DNA of 64,000 bases from Streptomyces sp. NBC_00582 (GCF_036345155.1 NZ_CP107772.1:9486001-9550000); one strand, 5' to 3'; counted from the stretch's first letter, positions 36,064 through 45,084 are shown. The notes: a model not told the origin generated them from the letters alone. Program-made: numbers and translations.

Positions 36064-38175
36064 TCAGTCGGTCCCGTGTCCGGAGTGGCCGCCGCGGTGA
36101 TGCCTGCCCTCGCCGTGCCGGGTCTTCCCGTGCCCGCCGTCCTGGCCGCCGCCGGTCGCGCAGCCCCCCTCGCCGCCGTCCCCGGTCCCGGGCTCGGGGT
36201 CCGCGGTGTGCGGCGGCTCGGGCTGCGGGATCTCCGGCTGCGGGGTCTCGGGCTCGGGGGTCTCGGGGGAGGGGGTCTCGGGGGAGGGGGTCGAGGGTGT
36301 CGGGGTCTCCTCCGCGCCGTCGTCCGCTGTGCCGTTGTCCGCGGGCGGAGGCGTCCGCTCCTCCGTCGGCGGGGTTCCGGTGGACGAGGGCTCGTCGTCC
36401 ACGGGAACCCCGGTGCTCCCCCCGCCGGTCGTGGGGGGCTTCCCGGTGTCGGACGGGGGCGCCGCCTCGGTCGCCGGGGGCGCGGTGTCCGTGCGGAGGT
36501 CTGCCGTGGCGTCGGCGACCCGTACGGGTGTCGTCCGGTCCTCGGTGGCCTCCGCCGGCACGGTGTCCCGCGCCGGAGGGTCCGTCGGCACCTCCGCCAC
36601 GGGCAACTGGCGCACGGGCGCGTCGGCGATCGGCGCGCGCTGGGCCGGTACCGGAGCGGACTCGCCCGGGCCGATGACCAGCGCGAGTGCGGCGGCGCCC
36701 GCCACGAGCGCACCCGCCGCCACCGCCGGCGCCTTCGAGCCACCGACCGCCGAGTGGCGCACTCCGTGCCACAGCCCGCCACCACCTGCCGCCCCCGCAC
36801 TGCCCGCGGCCCCGCCACCACCCGCCGCGCCGACACCACCCGCCGCGCCCGCGGCCCCCGCCCCGGCACCGGCTGCGGCCCCGCCACCACCTGCCGCCCC
36901 CGCACTGCCTGCGGCCCCCGCGCCACCTGCCGAGCCGACACCGCCCGCCGCACCCGCGGCCCCCGCCCCAGCACCGCCTGCGGCCCCGACACCGCCCGCC
37001 GCGCCCGCACTGCCCGCCGCCCCGGTGCCGGCCCCTGCGCCGACGCCGGCTGCGGCCCCGGCACCACCCGCTGCCCCGCCGCCGCTTGCCGCGCCCGCAC
37101 TGCCCGCCGCCCCGGCTCCACCCGCAGCCCCTGTACTGGCTGCGGCCCCGGCACCGCCCGCCGCCCCGGCGCTGCCTGCCGCGCCCGCACTGCCCGCAGC
37201 CCCGGCGCCGCCTGCCGCCGCGCTGCCCGCTGCCCCTGCGCTGCTTGCTGCGCCCGCGCCGCCCGTTGCCCCTGCGCTGCCTGCCGCACCCGCGCTGCCC
37301 GCCGCGCCCGCACCGCTCGCCGCCCCGGCACCGCTCGCCGCCCCGGCACCAGCACCGCCCACTGCCCCGCCGCCCGCCGCCGCCCCCGCGCCCGCCGCCG
37401 CCCCCGCGGCGAAGGTCATGAGGTACTTGCCCGTGCCGCCCAGTGCGCACAGCAGCAGGGCCGGTGCGACGATCGCGGGGAGGCGGTCGTTGGCCCGCAT
37501 CAGGGCGGCGAGCCGGGCGCGGCAGTCGTCGCAGCCGTCGACGTGACCGAGCAGCCGCTCGCCCTGGCGCGGGGTCGCGGCGCCACGGACGTAGGCGGGC
37601 ATCCGGGACCAGTGGACCTGGCACGCCGGGTCCTGCGGCGCGCCGGTCTGGGTGCGCAGGAAGGCCTGCCGCATGCCCTCGCGGGCCCGGTGCAGCAGGA
37701 CGGCCGTCGCCCCCTCCTTGGTGCCGAGCTGCGGCCCGATCGCCGCCAGCGGCTGCCCCTCCGCCTCGGCCAGCCACAGCGCCTTGACCCAGCGCTCGGG
37801 CAACTGGCCCAGCACCCGCACCACCAGGTCGACCTGGGACACCTGCTCGGCCGGGTCGCCCTCCTGCGCGCCCGGCTCCGCCCGCTCGTCGGTGTGCGGA
37901 TCCCGGGGCGTCTCGCGCACCGCGGTCCCGGAGGCGATCGCGAGGTGCCGCACCGTCGTCCGCAGATACGCCGGCACGTTCTCGATCTCGTGCCCCTCGG
38001 CCAGCCGGCGCCACACCCGGAAGTGCGCCTCGGCGACGAGGTCCTCGGCGGTCCAGGCGTTCCGGGTGAGCGAGCGCGCGTACGCGACCAGCCTCGGCTG
38101 CTGTTCCTCGTAGATCCGGGCGTACGAGGCGGTGGCGGAGGCTTGCGCGGGGACGGCGGCGGACCGGTCGGTCAT
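36064..38175 (-). CDS. ECF sigma factor fused to anti-sigma zinc finger, Gly-Ala tract, membrane helix and Pro-rich outer tail
   Basis: 703 residues. Sigma region 2 (SYARIYEEQQPRLVAYARSLTRNAWTAEDLVAEAHFRVWRRL) and region 4 (QLPERWVKALWLAEAEGQPLAAIGPQLGTKEGATAVLLHRAREG) occupy ~1-175. A zinc-binding anti-sigma motif follows (Cys185, then H211-V-D-G-C215-D-D-C218). Residues ~255-465 are almost only Gly and Ala. A membrane helix (APAVAAGALVAGAAALALVI, ~480-502) precedes a ~200-residue Pro/Thr/Glu outer tail ending in a Gly/His-rich stretch. It is thus a sigma factor tethered to the membrane with its own anti-sigma domain, presumably released by proteolysis or conformational change. Start is the ATG before TDRSAAV. 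Confidence 0.85.
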   Translation of the reverse strand: MTDRSAAVPAQASATASYARIYEEQQPRLVAYARSLTRNAWTAEDLVAEAHFRVWRRLAEGHEIENVPAYLRTTVRHLAIASGTAVRETPRDPHTDERAEPGAQEGDPAEQVSQVDLVVRVLGQLPERWVKALWLAEAEGQPLAAIGPQLGTKEGATAVLLHRAREGMRQAFLRTQTGAPQDPACQVHWSRMPAYVRGAATPRQGERLLGHVDGCDDCRARLAALMRANDRLPAIVAPALLLCALGGTGKYLMTFAAGAAAGAGAAAGGGAVGGAGAGAASGAGAASGAGAAGSAGAAGSAGATGGAGAASSAGAAGSAAAGGAGAAGSAGAAGSAGAAGGAGAAASTGAAGGAGAAGSAGAASGGGAAGGAGAAAGVGAGAGTGAAGSAGAAGGVGAAGGAGAGAAGAAGGVGSAGGAGAAGSAGAAGGGGAAAGAGAGAAGAAGGVGAAGGGGAAGSAGAAGGGGLWHGVRHSAVGGSKAPAVAAGALVAGAAALALVIGPGESAPVPAQRAPIADAPVRQLPVAEVPTDPPARDTVPAEATEDRTTPVRVADATADLRTDTAPPATEAAPPSDTGKPPTTGGGSTGVPVDDEPSSTGTPPTEERTPPPADNGTADDGAEETPTPSTPSPETPSPETPEPETPQPEIPQPEPPHTADPEPGTGDGGEGGCATGGGQDGGHGKTRHGEGRHHRGGHSGHGTD
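36775..37410 (-). repeat. Degenerate tandem repeat encoding the Gly-Ala tract
   Basis: About 640 bp of short, imperfect GCC/GGC-rich units (GCCGCCGGCGC-like) encode ~210 residues made of GAAG, SAGAAG, GGAGA and similar. The composition is more extreme than anywhere else in the window. The tract is likely to vary in length between strains by slippage and to be difficult in assembly. Confidence 0.7.
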
Positions 38176-38213
38176 GGAGGAACGCTCCAGTTGCCTGCTG
38201 GGGGCCGAGGGGT

Positions 38214-38249
38214 TTGTCAGCCTAGATGACAAAACTTTCAATGAAAGTT
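38214..38249. promoter_or_regulatory. Two adjacent inverted repeats upstream of the sigma fusion gene
   Basis: TTGTCA-N7-TGACAA (38214-38232) and AACTTTCA-A-TGAAAGTT (38233-38249), the latter a perfect 17-bp dyad, stand back to back 39-74 bp before the ATG. They occupy the only gap between the sugar permease stop and the sigma gene, so they probably hold the sigma gene's promoter and operator(s). Confidence 0.5.
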
Positions 38250-38275
38250 GCGGAGGTTGCCTGATGTGACGCACA

Positions 38276-39568
38276 TCACGCCCGGCCGTGTGCCTCCTGT
38301 GAGTGCCGGGACAGCGCGTCGATGACCACCGCCGCGAACAGCACCCCGCCCGTGATCACGAACTGGACCGCCGGGGGAGTGTCCGTGATCGCCATGCCCG
38401 AGGCGATCGACTGGATGACGAGCATGCCGAGCACCGCCGACCACGTCGTCCCGCGCCCGCCGAACAGACTGGTGCCCCCGATCACCGCCGCCGCGATCGC
38501 GTTCACCAGCAGGACCCCCGAGCCCGAACTCTGGCTCACCGAGGTGATGCGCGAGGCGAGGAACAGTCCGCCGACGGCGGCCATGGTGCCGGAGACGGCG
38601 AACACGGCCGTCTGGACCCGGAACACACTGAGGCTCGCGCGGCGGGCCGCCTCGATGCTGCCGCCGAGGGCGTACACCTGCCGCCCGTAGTGGGTGCGCC
38701 GCAGCAGGATGTCGAGGCCGGCCACGACCACGAGGAAGATCAGCAGAGCGAGCGGCAGCCCCTGGAAGCGATTGACGACGTAGGCGACGCCGAACGCGAC
38801 CACCGCCGTGACCGCGGTCCGCACGCCCACGGCGGTGAGCGAGCGGTGCGGCATGTTCACCGCCTTGCGGCGCCTTCTGTCCAGGTCGGCCCCGAGGAAC
38901 ACCACCGCGGTGGCCACCGCCGCCAGCCCGTAGGCGACGGCGTCCTGGGTGAAGTAGTAACTGGTCAGCTGGGCGACGAGCCCGTCCTCGTCCAGGTTGA
39001 CGGTGCCGCTGTCGCCGAGGACGGCGAGCATCAGGCCGTTCCAGGTGAGCAGCCCCGCGAGCGTGACCACGAACGCCGGGACCCGGGTCCGTGCGACGGA
39101 GAAACCCTGCAGGGTGCCCGCGACGGTGCCGGTCAGGACGCCCACGACGAGCGCGAGCCACTCCGGTACCCCGCTGTTCACGTTCAGCACCGCGAACACC
39201 GCCGCCGCGAAGCCGCTGACCGAGCCCACGGACAGGTCGAGTTCGCCGAGCAGCAGCACGAACACGATGCCGACCGCGATGAGACCGGTCCCCACGATGT
39301 CCACGCTGAGGTTGGACAGGTTCCGAGGCGACAGGTAGTTCGGGTTGAGGGACTGGAAGGTGATCCAGACGACGGCGAGGACCAGGACGACGGGGAGCGA
39401 GCCCAGTTCTCCCGCCCGCACCTTGCGCTTCAGCAGCGCGAGCGTGCCGCGCAGCGCACGGACCCCCCCGTCCACGGCCCGGGAGGCGCGCCCCTCGCGC
39501 TCCGGCGGGCGGACCTCGCCCCCGGACGCGGTGGGTTCGGCCGAGGCGTCGTCCGCCACCTTGCGCAT
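38276..39568 (-). CDS. Sugar ABC transporter permease, XylH-like
   Basis: 430 residues, about ten to twelve membrane helices, BPD_transp_2 family. Signatures: a first helix (SLPVVLVLAVVWITFQ), NLSVDIVGTGLIAVGIVFVLLLGELDLSVGSVSGFAA, RVPAFVVTLAGLLTWNGLMLAVLGDSGTV, GRQVYALGGSIEAARRASL (coupling loop) and AIAAAVIGGTSLFGGRGTTWSAVLGMLVI. The length (>400) matches XylH rather than RbsC. It works with the upstream ATPase and binding protein to import a pentose-like sugar. The ATG is chosen; GTG codons a few bases upstream overlap the ATPase stop and could also start it. Confidence 0.92.
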   Translation of the reverse strand: MRKVADDASAEPTASGGEVRPPEREGRASRAVDGGVRALRGTLALLKRKVRAGELGSLPVVLVLAVVWITFQSLNPNYLSPRNLSNLSVDIVGTGLIAVGIVFVLLLGELDLSVGSVSGFAAAVFAVLNVNSGVPEWLALVVGVLTGTVAGTLQGFSVARTRVPAFVVTLAGLLTWNGLMLAVLGDSGTVNLDEDGLVAQLTSYYFTQDAVAYGLAAVATAVVFLGADLDRRRRKAVNMPHRSLTAVGVRTAVTAVVAFGVAYVVNRFQGLPLALLIFLVVVAGLDILLRRTHYGRQVYALGGSIEAARRASLSVFRVQTAVFAVSGTMAAVGGLFLASRITSVSQSSGSGVLLVNAIAAAVIGGTSLFGGRGTTWSAVLGMLVIQSIASGMAITDTPPAVQFVITGGVLFAAVVIDALSRHSQEAHGRA

Positions 39569-39573
39569 GCCTC

Positions 39574-40356
39574 TCACCACCCCGACTCCCGTGGGGACGG
39601 CCGGCGGGGCACGTTCTCCGTGGCGCCGGTGATGGACGCGATGATCTGCTCCTGCGAGGCGGTGTTCACGTCGAAGAAGCCGTTGTTGCGGCCGAGCCGC
39701 AGCACCGCGGCCCGGTCCGCGAGGGCCTTCACGTCCCCCATGCTGTGGCTGATCAGCAGGACGCCCAGCCCCCGGTCCCGCAACCGGTCGATGAGGTCCA
39801 GGATCTCGGACGTCTGCTCGAACCCGAGCGCGGCCGTCGGCTCGTCCAGGAGCAGGACACGCGGTTCGCCGAGCAGCGAGCGGGCGATGGCGACCGTCTG
39901 CCGCTGCCCGCTGGAGAGCGAGGCGACGGGACCGCGCAGATCGGGCACCCGCCGGGTCAGCCGCTCCAGCAGCTCCTGGGTGCGGCGCTCCATCTCCATC
40001 TCGTCGAGGAACCCGTACCGGCGGATCTCCCGCCCGAGGAACAGGTTCCCGACCACGTCGAGGTTCCCGCACAGCGCGAGGTCCTGGTAGACGGTGGCGA
40101 TGCCGAGGGTCCGCGCGTCGTGCGGGCGTCGGATGTGGACCGAACGGCCCTCCCACTCGATGACGCCCCGCTCCGCGGGCGCCACCCCGGAGATCACCTT
40201 CACCAGCGTCGACTTGCCGGCCCCGTTGTCCCCCAGAAGGGCGACCACCTGACCGGAGTGGATCTCCAGCTCGATGTCCGTGAGGACGTCGACGACACCG
40301 AAGCGCTTGCACACCCCGCGCAACGCCAGCAAGGGCGGACCCGGCACGGCAACCAC
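39574..40356 (-). CDS. Sugar ABC transporter ATPase, single-domain (XylG-related)
   Basis: 260 residues with one ABC domain. Walker A GDNGAGKST (42-50), signature LSSGQRQTVAIARSL, Walker B VLLLDEPTAAL and the H-loop LLISHSMGDV. Classical XylG/RbsA ATPases carry two fused ABC domains (~500 residues), so this half-size protein must dimerise, as in several actinobacterial sugar systems. GTG start. Middle gene of the binding protein-ATPase-permease operon. Confidence 0.93.
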   Translation of the reverse strand: MVAVPGPPLLALRGVCKRFGVVDVLTDIELEIHSGQVVALLGDNGAGKSTLVKVISGVAPAERGVIEWEGRSVHIRRPHDARTLGIATVYQDLALCGNLDVVGNLFLGREIRRYGFLDEMEMERRTQELLERLTRRVPDLRGPVASLSSGQRQTVAIARSLLGEPRVLLLDEPTAALGFEQTSEILDLIDRLRDRGLGVLLISHSMGDVKALADRAAVLRLGRNNGFFDVNTASQEQIIASITGATENVPRRPSPRESGW

Positions 40357-40404
40357 CTCCTTCCCTGGCCCCGGACCAGGCCGGAGTCCGCGCGACGCGG
40401 CCCG

Positions 40405-41493
40405 TCAGATCAGCCCCGCCTCCTCGCAGGCGGCCCGGAGCTGGGGGGTGCAGATCTGCTGCACCGTGTGCAGGCCTTCCTTCACCACGGTGTCCTTGAT
40501 GGTGTCGGCCGTCACGGACACCGGTGTGAGCAGCACGGCCGGGACCCGGTCGCCGCCGCGCGGTGTCACCTCGCTGGTCGCGAGCCGGTCCAGGCCCTCC
40601 CGGCGGGCCGCCGCCACGGCCATCGCACCGCCCGCCGCGGCCTCCGGACCGAAGGGCTTGGAGACGGTCATGTACTGGTCGCCGGCCAGGATCCGGCGCA
40701 GCGCGCCGAGTTCGGCGTCCTGGCCGGTGACCGGGGGCAGCGGGGCGACCTTGTTCGCCTTCAGCGCCGAGATGCTGCCGCCGGCGAGGCCGTCGTTGGC
40801 CGCGTACACCCCGTCGATGGCGTCGGCGCCGAGGGCCGCGATGGCCGCGGACATGTTCATGTGCGCGGTCTCCGCCCGCCACTGCAGGGTGTCGTACGCC
40901 TTGCCGATCCTCACCTTCCCGCGCAGCACGGACAGCGCGCCCTCCTTGAACAACGCGGTGTTGGGGTCGGCGGGATCGCCGTTCATCATCACGATCTGCG
41001 GGCGCGGTGTCCCCCCGCCCATCGCCCTGAGCAGGGCCCGGCCCTGGAGTCGGCCGACCTCCCTGCCGTCGAAGGAGACATAGCCGGAGATCGGGCCCTG
41101 GGCGAGCCGGTCGTAGGCGATCACCGGGATGCCCGCCGCGCGGGCCTCCGAGACCGACGAGGCGAGCGACTTGCCGTCCACGGCCACCAGCACGATGGCG
41201 TCGACCCCCTTGGTGATCATCGAGTCCATCTGCTCCTGCTGGGTGGCCACCTCGCCCCTGGCGTTGGCGTGCTCGACCACACAGGTGTCGCACAGTTCCT
41301 TGATCTTCTTCTCCAGCAGCGGCCGGTCCTGCGCCTCCCAGCGCGCCGTGGTGGCGTCCGGCAGCAGCAGGCCGATGCTCGGCGCGCTCCCTCCGTCGGG
41401 GTCGCTCCCGGTGTCCGCCCCGCAGGCCGCGAGGGCGACCGCCGCCCAGACCGCGGTCACGGCGGCGGCCGTGTCCCGTATGCAGGCCTTCAT
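40405..41493 (-). CDS. XylF-like sugar-binding lipoprotein 1
   Basis: 362 residues. Lipoprotein signal with lipobox LAAC24, then a type I periplasmic-binding fold (SIGLLLPDATTARWEAQDRP, DAIVLVAVDGKSL, IPVIAYDRLAQGPISGYVSF, DGVYAANDGLAGGSISAL). A CDTC pair follows the first helix, and a C-terminal pair occurs in ICTPQLRAACEEAGLI; both are conserved in the paralogue at 43999-45084 (CPRC and ICTREVRAACARVGL), so they are probably disulfides. First gene of the importer operon. Its start is only 43 bp from the divergent phosphatase gene. Confidence 0.92.
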   Translation of the reverse strand: MKACIRDTAAAVTAVWAAVALAACGADTGSDPDGGSAPSIGLLLPDATTARWEAQDRPLLEKKIKELCDTCVVEHANARGEVATQQEQMDSMITKGVDAIVLVAVDGKSLASSVSEARAAGIPVIAYDRLAQGPISGYVSFDGREVGRLQGRALLRAMGGGTPRPQIVMMNGDPADPNTALFKEGALSVLRGKVRIGKAYDTLQWRAETAHMNMSAAIAALGADAIDGVYAANDGLAGGSISALKANKVAPLPPVTGQDAELGALRRILAGDQYMTVSKPFGPEAAAGGAMAVAAARREGLDRLATSEVTPRGGDRVPAVLLTPVSVTADTIKDTVVKEGLHTVQQICTPQLRAACEEAGLI

Positions 41494-41536
41494 GGGTGAT
41501 ACCTGGCGTAGACGACAACAGTGACGATCGGTAGGT

Positions 41537-44002
41537 ATGTCGGGTTGGTTCGTATATGCGATTCTGGTGGGTGGGTGCCCCGTTCTCAACCTGTCGGCAC
41601 CCGAGGCGGGGACGGGAGGTACGTTGCGGACATGCCTCGACCGGGCCCTGATCTTGGCCGGAGCGACACAGGCGGCGGTCTACGCGCCGGGGGCCGGGCA
41701 CGAAGAGCTTCGGCTGGTGGACTCGGCGGGAGGCGTCCCTTCCGAACCGGGGCCACCGGTCCGGCTCCCCCTGTCCGGTGACTCACCCGCCGTACGCGCC
41801 TTCCTGACCGACCGCCCCCTGTGGCTGACCGCCGACCCCTCGCTCGGCGCGCTGCCCCTCGACGTGGAGGGCCGGCGGCTCGGCTGTCTCGTCGTCACCG
41901 GCGCCTCGACGGAGGGCTTCGAGGCCGACCAGCGCCGCTTCCTGGAACGCTACGCCGACGCCGTCGCCGGCCTCCTCCAGCCCGTCACGGGCCCGCCGGA
42001 GCCGTCCTCGCTGCTCGACCCCGCGCTGCGCAGCCTGCGCGTCGGCTCCTTCGTCCTGGTCCCGGACACCGGGCTCATCGAGGCCGACGACACGCTGCTC
42101 GACCTGGTCGGCATCTCCGCCGAGGACTTCGACGGCAAGGTCGACACCCTGCTCGCCCACGCCCTCCCGGAGGACATGCACGCCCTGATGTCGGTCCTGG
42201 AGCCCTCCTCCGAGGCCTCGGGCCGACGTGATCTGGAGTTCAGGGTCCGCGGCCCCACGGGCGAGATGCGCTGGCTGAGCCTGACCTGCCGCGCCGAACC
42301 GGCCACCGCCGACCGGCCGGAACGGGTCCTCGGCGTGGTGACCGCCACCCCGGTGCTGCGCCGCAGCGCCGACGACGTCTCCCGCATCCAGTGGCTGACC
42401 GCCGCCCTCGACGACGCCGTGACCGTCCGGGACGTCGGCCGGGTGGTCGTCTCCGCCCTGCGCGAGCCGCTGGGCGCCGACCGGGTGGCCCTCGCCGCCC
42501 TCCAGGACGACCGGCTGATGGTCACCGTCCTCGACCCGCCCCAGCCCGCAGCCTGGCCGGACGCCTGGCGCGCCGAATGGCGCACCGAGTGGCCCGACGC
42601 GCCCGTCCGCGCGCTGCCCACCCTCCAGGCCGCCCTCAGCGACGGCCGGATGGACCTGTGGCCCGCCGGCACCGCCCTCGAACCAGGACTCGCCGGCATC
42701 GGCCCCGGCGGGCTCGCCGTCCTGCCGCTGCCCGCCAAGGGCCGCGTCGCCGGGGTGTGCCTGGTCGGCTGGGACCTCCCGCACACGTTCGTCCCCGAGG
42801 AACGCTCCCTGCTCACCGCCACCGCGGCCCTCGTCGGCCAGGCCCTCCAGCGCGCCCACGCCCATGACGCGGAGCAGGAACTCGCCACCATGCTCCAGCG
42901 CAGCCTGCTGCCCCGCCGACTGCCCGAACTGCCCGGCGGCATCGCCGTCGCCCGCTATCTCCCGGCCCGCCGGGGACTGCAGGTCGGCGGCGACTGGTAC
43001 GACGTCATCGCCCTGTCCGAGGACCGTGTCGCCCTGGTCATCGGCGACGTGCAGGGCCACAGCGCCGGAGCCGCCACGATCATGGGCCAGATGCGGACCG
43101 CGGTCAGGGCGTACGCCATGGAGGGCCACCCTCCCGACGTCGTCGTCTCCCACGCCAACCGGCTCCTCGTCGGCATGGAGACCGACCTCTTCGCGACCTG
43201 CTGCTACGCCGAACTCGACATGGAGGAGGGCAATACCCTCTTCGTCCGCGCCGGGCACCTCGCCCCGCTGGTGCGTCACCCCGACGGCGGCACCGAGGAG
43301 GTGGAGGTCGCGGGCGGGCCCCCGCTCGGCATCCTCGCCGAGGCGGAGTTCCCCATGACCTCGGTCGCGCTCGCCCCCGGCACCGTCCTCGCCCTCGTCA
43401 CCGACGGCCTGGTCGAGGCCGCCGACCTGCCGATCGACGAGGGCATGCGCCGCACCCGCACGGCCCTCGCGGCGGCCGACCCCGCCGACCCGGGAGCGAT
43501 GGCCGACGACCTGCTCGGCGACGGGGGCCGCCGCGAGGACGACGTGGCGCTGCTGCTCCTGCGCTACGACGGCATGGAGACCCGGCCGATCCGGGCCGGC
43601 TGGATGGTGTGGCGGCTGCCCGACGCCGTCATGCACGCCCGCCGCTTCACCGCGCGCACCCTGCGCCGCTGGAAGGTCCCGGAGGCCGCCGACGCGGTCC
43701 TGCTGGTCGTCTCCGAACTCGTCACCAACGCCCTCGTGCACACCCAGGGCCCGGTCCGGCTCGACCTGGTGCTGCGCGGGGACCGGGTCCGGGTCGGCGT
43801 CAGCGACTCCTCGCCCCGCGCGCCCGCCAAGCCCGTGATCGTGGACTGGGAGTCCACCGGCGGCCGCGGTCTGATGCTGGTCGAGGCGATGTCGGAATCC
43901 TCCGGCTCGGTGCCGGTGGCCGGCGGCAAGCAGGTGTGGAGCGAGATCGTCGTACCGGACGGAGAACCGGCCGTGGAGGCGCGAGGCGGTGTGCTGCCAT
44001 GA
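41537..44002 (+). CDS. GAF-PAS-GAF-PP2C-HATPase multidomain sigma regulator
   Basis: 821 residues. GAF-like (~25-150), PAS (~165-285), GAF (~295-450), PP2C/SpoIIE phosphatase (~455-675: LQRSLLPRRLPELPGG, LQVGGDWYDVIALS, GDVQGHSAGAATIMGQMR, VLALVTDGLVE, REDDVALLLLRYDG) and a C-terminal HATPase_c anti-sigma kinase domain (~690-815: VLLVVSELVTNALVHTQGPV, STGGRGLMLVEAMSES). It can in principle both phosphorylate and dephosphorylate an anti-anti-sigma partner. It is translationally coupled (ATGA) to a sugar-binding lipoprotein gene. The N-terminus is uncertain: an internal TTG preceded by GGGAGG (L30) is an alternative start. Confidence 0.93.
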   Translation: MSGWFVYAILVGGCPVLNLSAPEAGTGGTLRTCLDRALILAGATQAAVYAPGAGHEELRLVDSAGGVPSEPGPPVRLPLSGDSPAVRAFLTDRPLWLTADPSLGALPLDVEGRRLGCLVVTGASTEGFEADQRRFLERYADAVAGLLQPVTGPPEPSSLLDPALRSLRVGSFVLVPDTGLIEADDTLLDLVGISAEDFDGKVDTLLAHALPEDMHALMSVLEPSSEASGRRDLEFRVRGPTGEMRWLSLTCRAEPATADRPERVLGVVTATPVLRRSADDVSRIQWLTAALDDAVTVRDVGRVVVSALREPLGADRVALAALQDDRLMVTVLDPPQPAAWPDAWRAEWRTEWPDAPVRALPTLQAALSDGRMDLWPAGTALEPGLAGIGPGGLAVLPLPAKGRVAGVCLVGWDLPHTFVPEERSLLTATAALVGQALQRAHAHDAEQELATMLQRSLLPRRLPELPGGIAVARYLPARRGLQVGGDWYDVIALSEDRVALVIGDVQGHSAGAATIMGQMRTAVRAYAMEGHPPDVVVSHANRLLVGMETDLFATCCYAELDMEEGNTLFVRAGHLAPLVRHPDGGTEEVEVAGGPPLGILAEAEFPMTSVALAPGTVLALVTDGLVEAADLPIDEGMRRTRTALAAADPADPGAMADDLLGDGGRREDDVALLLLRYDGMETRPIRAGWMVWRLPDAVMHARRFTARTLRRWKVPEAADAVLLVVSELVTNALVHTQGPVRLDLVLRGDRVRVGVSDSSPRAPAKPVIVDWESTGGRGLMLVEAMSESSGSVPVAGGKQVWSEIVVPDGEPAVEARGGVLP

Positions 44003-45084
44003 GGCCGGGGCGCGGCCGGACCGTCGCCGCGGCGCTCGCCGCCGCCCTCCTCGCGCTGCCCGCGGCCGCCTGCGGCTCGGAATCCGGCACCGAGTCCGAC
44101 GCGTTCACCGTCGGCCTGCTCCTGCCCAGCCGGTCCGTCCCCCGCTGGGAGCACGCCGACCGGCCCCTGATCGAGGCACAGGTCAAGAAGCTCTGCCCCC
44201 GCTGCACCTTCGAGTACGCCAACGCCGAGAACGACGCGACCCGCCAGCAGCAACAGATGATCTCCATGATCACCAAAGGGGCCGGAGTGCTGATCCTCGA
44301 CGCCGCCGACACCCGTGCGCTGCGCTCCTCGATCCAGGAGGCGCGGCGGGCGGGCGTCCCGGTCGTCGCCTACGACCGGCTCGCCGAGGGCCCGGTCTCC
44401 GGCTTCGTCGGCTTCGACGCCCTCCAGGTCGGCCGGCTCCAGGGCCAGGGGCTGCTGGACGGTCTCGAGAAGCGGCACGGCGGCCGGACCGTCGTGATGA
44501 TGAACGGCGACCCGACCAGCCCCAACGCCGCCTGGTACCGGCGGGGCGCGCTGTCCGTCATCCGGGACCACGTGCGCGTCGCCCGGTCCTACGAGACCCA
44601 GGACTGGAGCACCCAGGCCGCCCACACCAACATGTCCGCCGCCATCGCGGCCCTCGGCCCCTACGGGATCGACGGGGTCCTGGCGGCCAACGACAACATC
44701 GCCTCGGGCGTCATCTCCGCCCTGAAGAACGCAGGCGTCACCCGCATCCCGCCCGTCACGGGCCAGGACGCCGACCTCGACGCCGTACGCCGCATCGTCA
44801 AGGGCGAGCAGTACATGACGGTCTACAAGCCCTTCCGCAAGGAGGCCGCCGAGGCCGCCGCCATGGCCGTCGCGCTCGGCCGCGGCGAGGACGCCCGCGA
44901 CCACGCCCCGACCACCGTCGACAGCCCCACCACCCGCGACGTCCCGGCCGTCCTGCTCACCCCGCACGCGGTGACCGCCGCCGACATCGGGCGGACCCTG
45001 GTCAAGGACGGCGTGTACACCGTCGACCGGATCTGCACCCGGGAGGTCCGGGCCGCCTGCGCCCGGGTCGGGCTCACCCGGTGA
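43999..45084 (+). CDS. XylF-like sugar-binding lipoprotein 2, coupled to the sigma regulator
   Basis: 361 residues. Lipobox AAAC25 and the same fold and Cys pairs as lipoprotein 1 (TVGLLLPSRSVPRWEHADRP, KLCPRC, QMISMITKGAG, RTVVMMNGDPTSPNAAW, DGVLAANDNIASGVISAL, ICTREVRAAC). No permease or ATPase follows. The ATG overlaps the phosphatase stop, so it is made in step with that protein. It either serves the divergent importer as a second receptor or acts as an extracellular sensor for the regulator. Its last 11 bp overlap the convergent zinc-ribbon gene. Confidence 0.92.
   Translation: MRPGRGRTVAAALAAALLALPAAACGSESGTESDAFTVGLLLPSRSVPRWEHADRPLIEAQVKKLCPRCTFEYANAENDATRQQQQMISMITKGAGVLILDAADTRALRSSIQEARRAGVPVVAYDRLAEGPVSGFVGFDALQVGRLQGQGLLDGLEKRHGGRTVVMMNGDPTSPNAAWYRRGALSVIRDHVRVARSYETQDWSTQAAHTNMSAAIAALGPYGIDGVLAANDNIASGVISALKNAGVTRIPPVTGQDADLDAVRRIVKGEQYMTVYKPFRKEAAEAAAMAVALGRGEDARDHAPTTVDSPTTRDVPAVLLTPHAVTAADIGRTLVKDGVYTVDRICTREVRAACARVGLTR

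Noticed and set aside
36687..37421. Pro/Arg/His-rich and Pro/Ala-rich frames in the Gly-Ala repeat
   Set aside because: They are the other-frame and other-strand readings of the GCC/GGC repeat; the sigma-factor frame has conserved domains on both sides.
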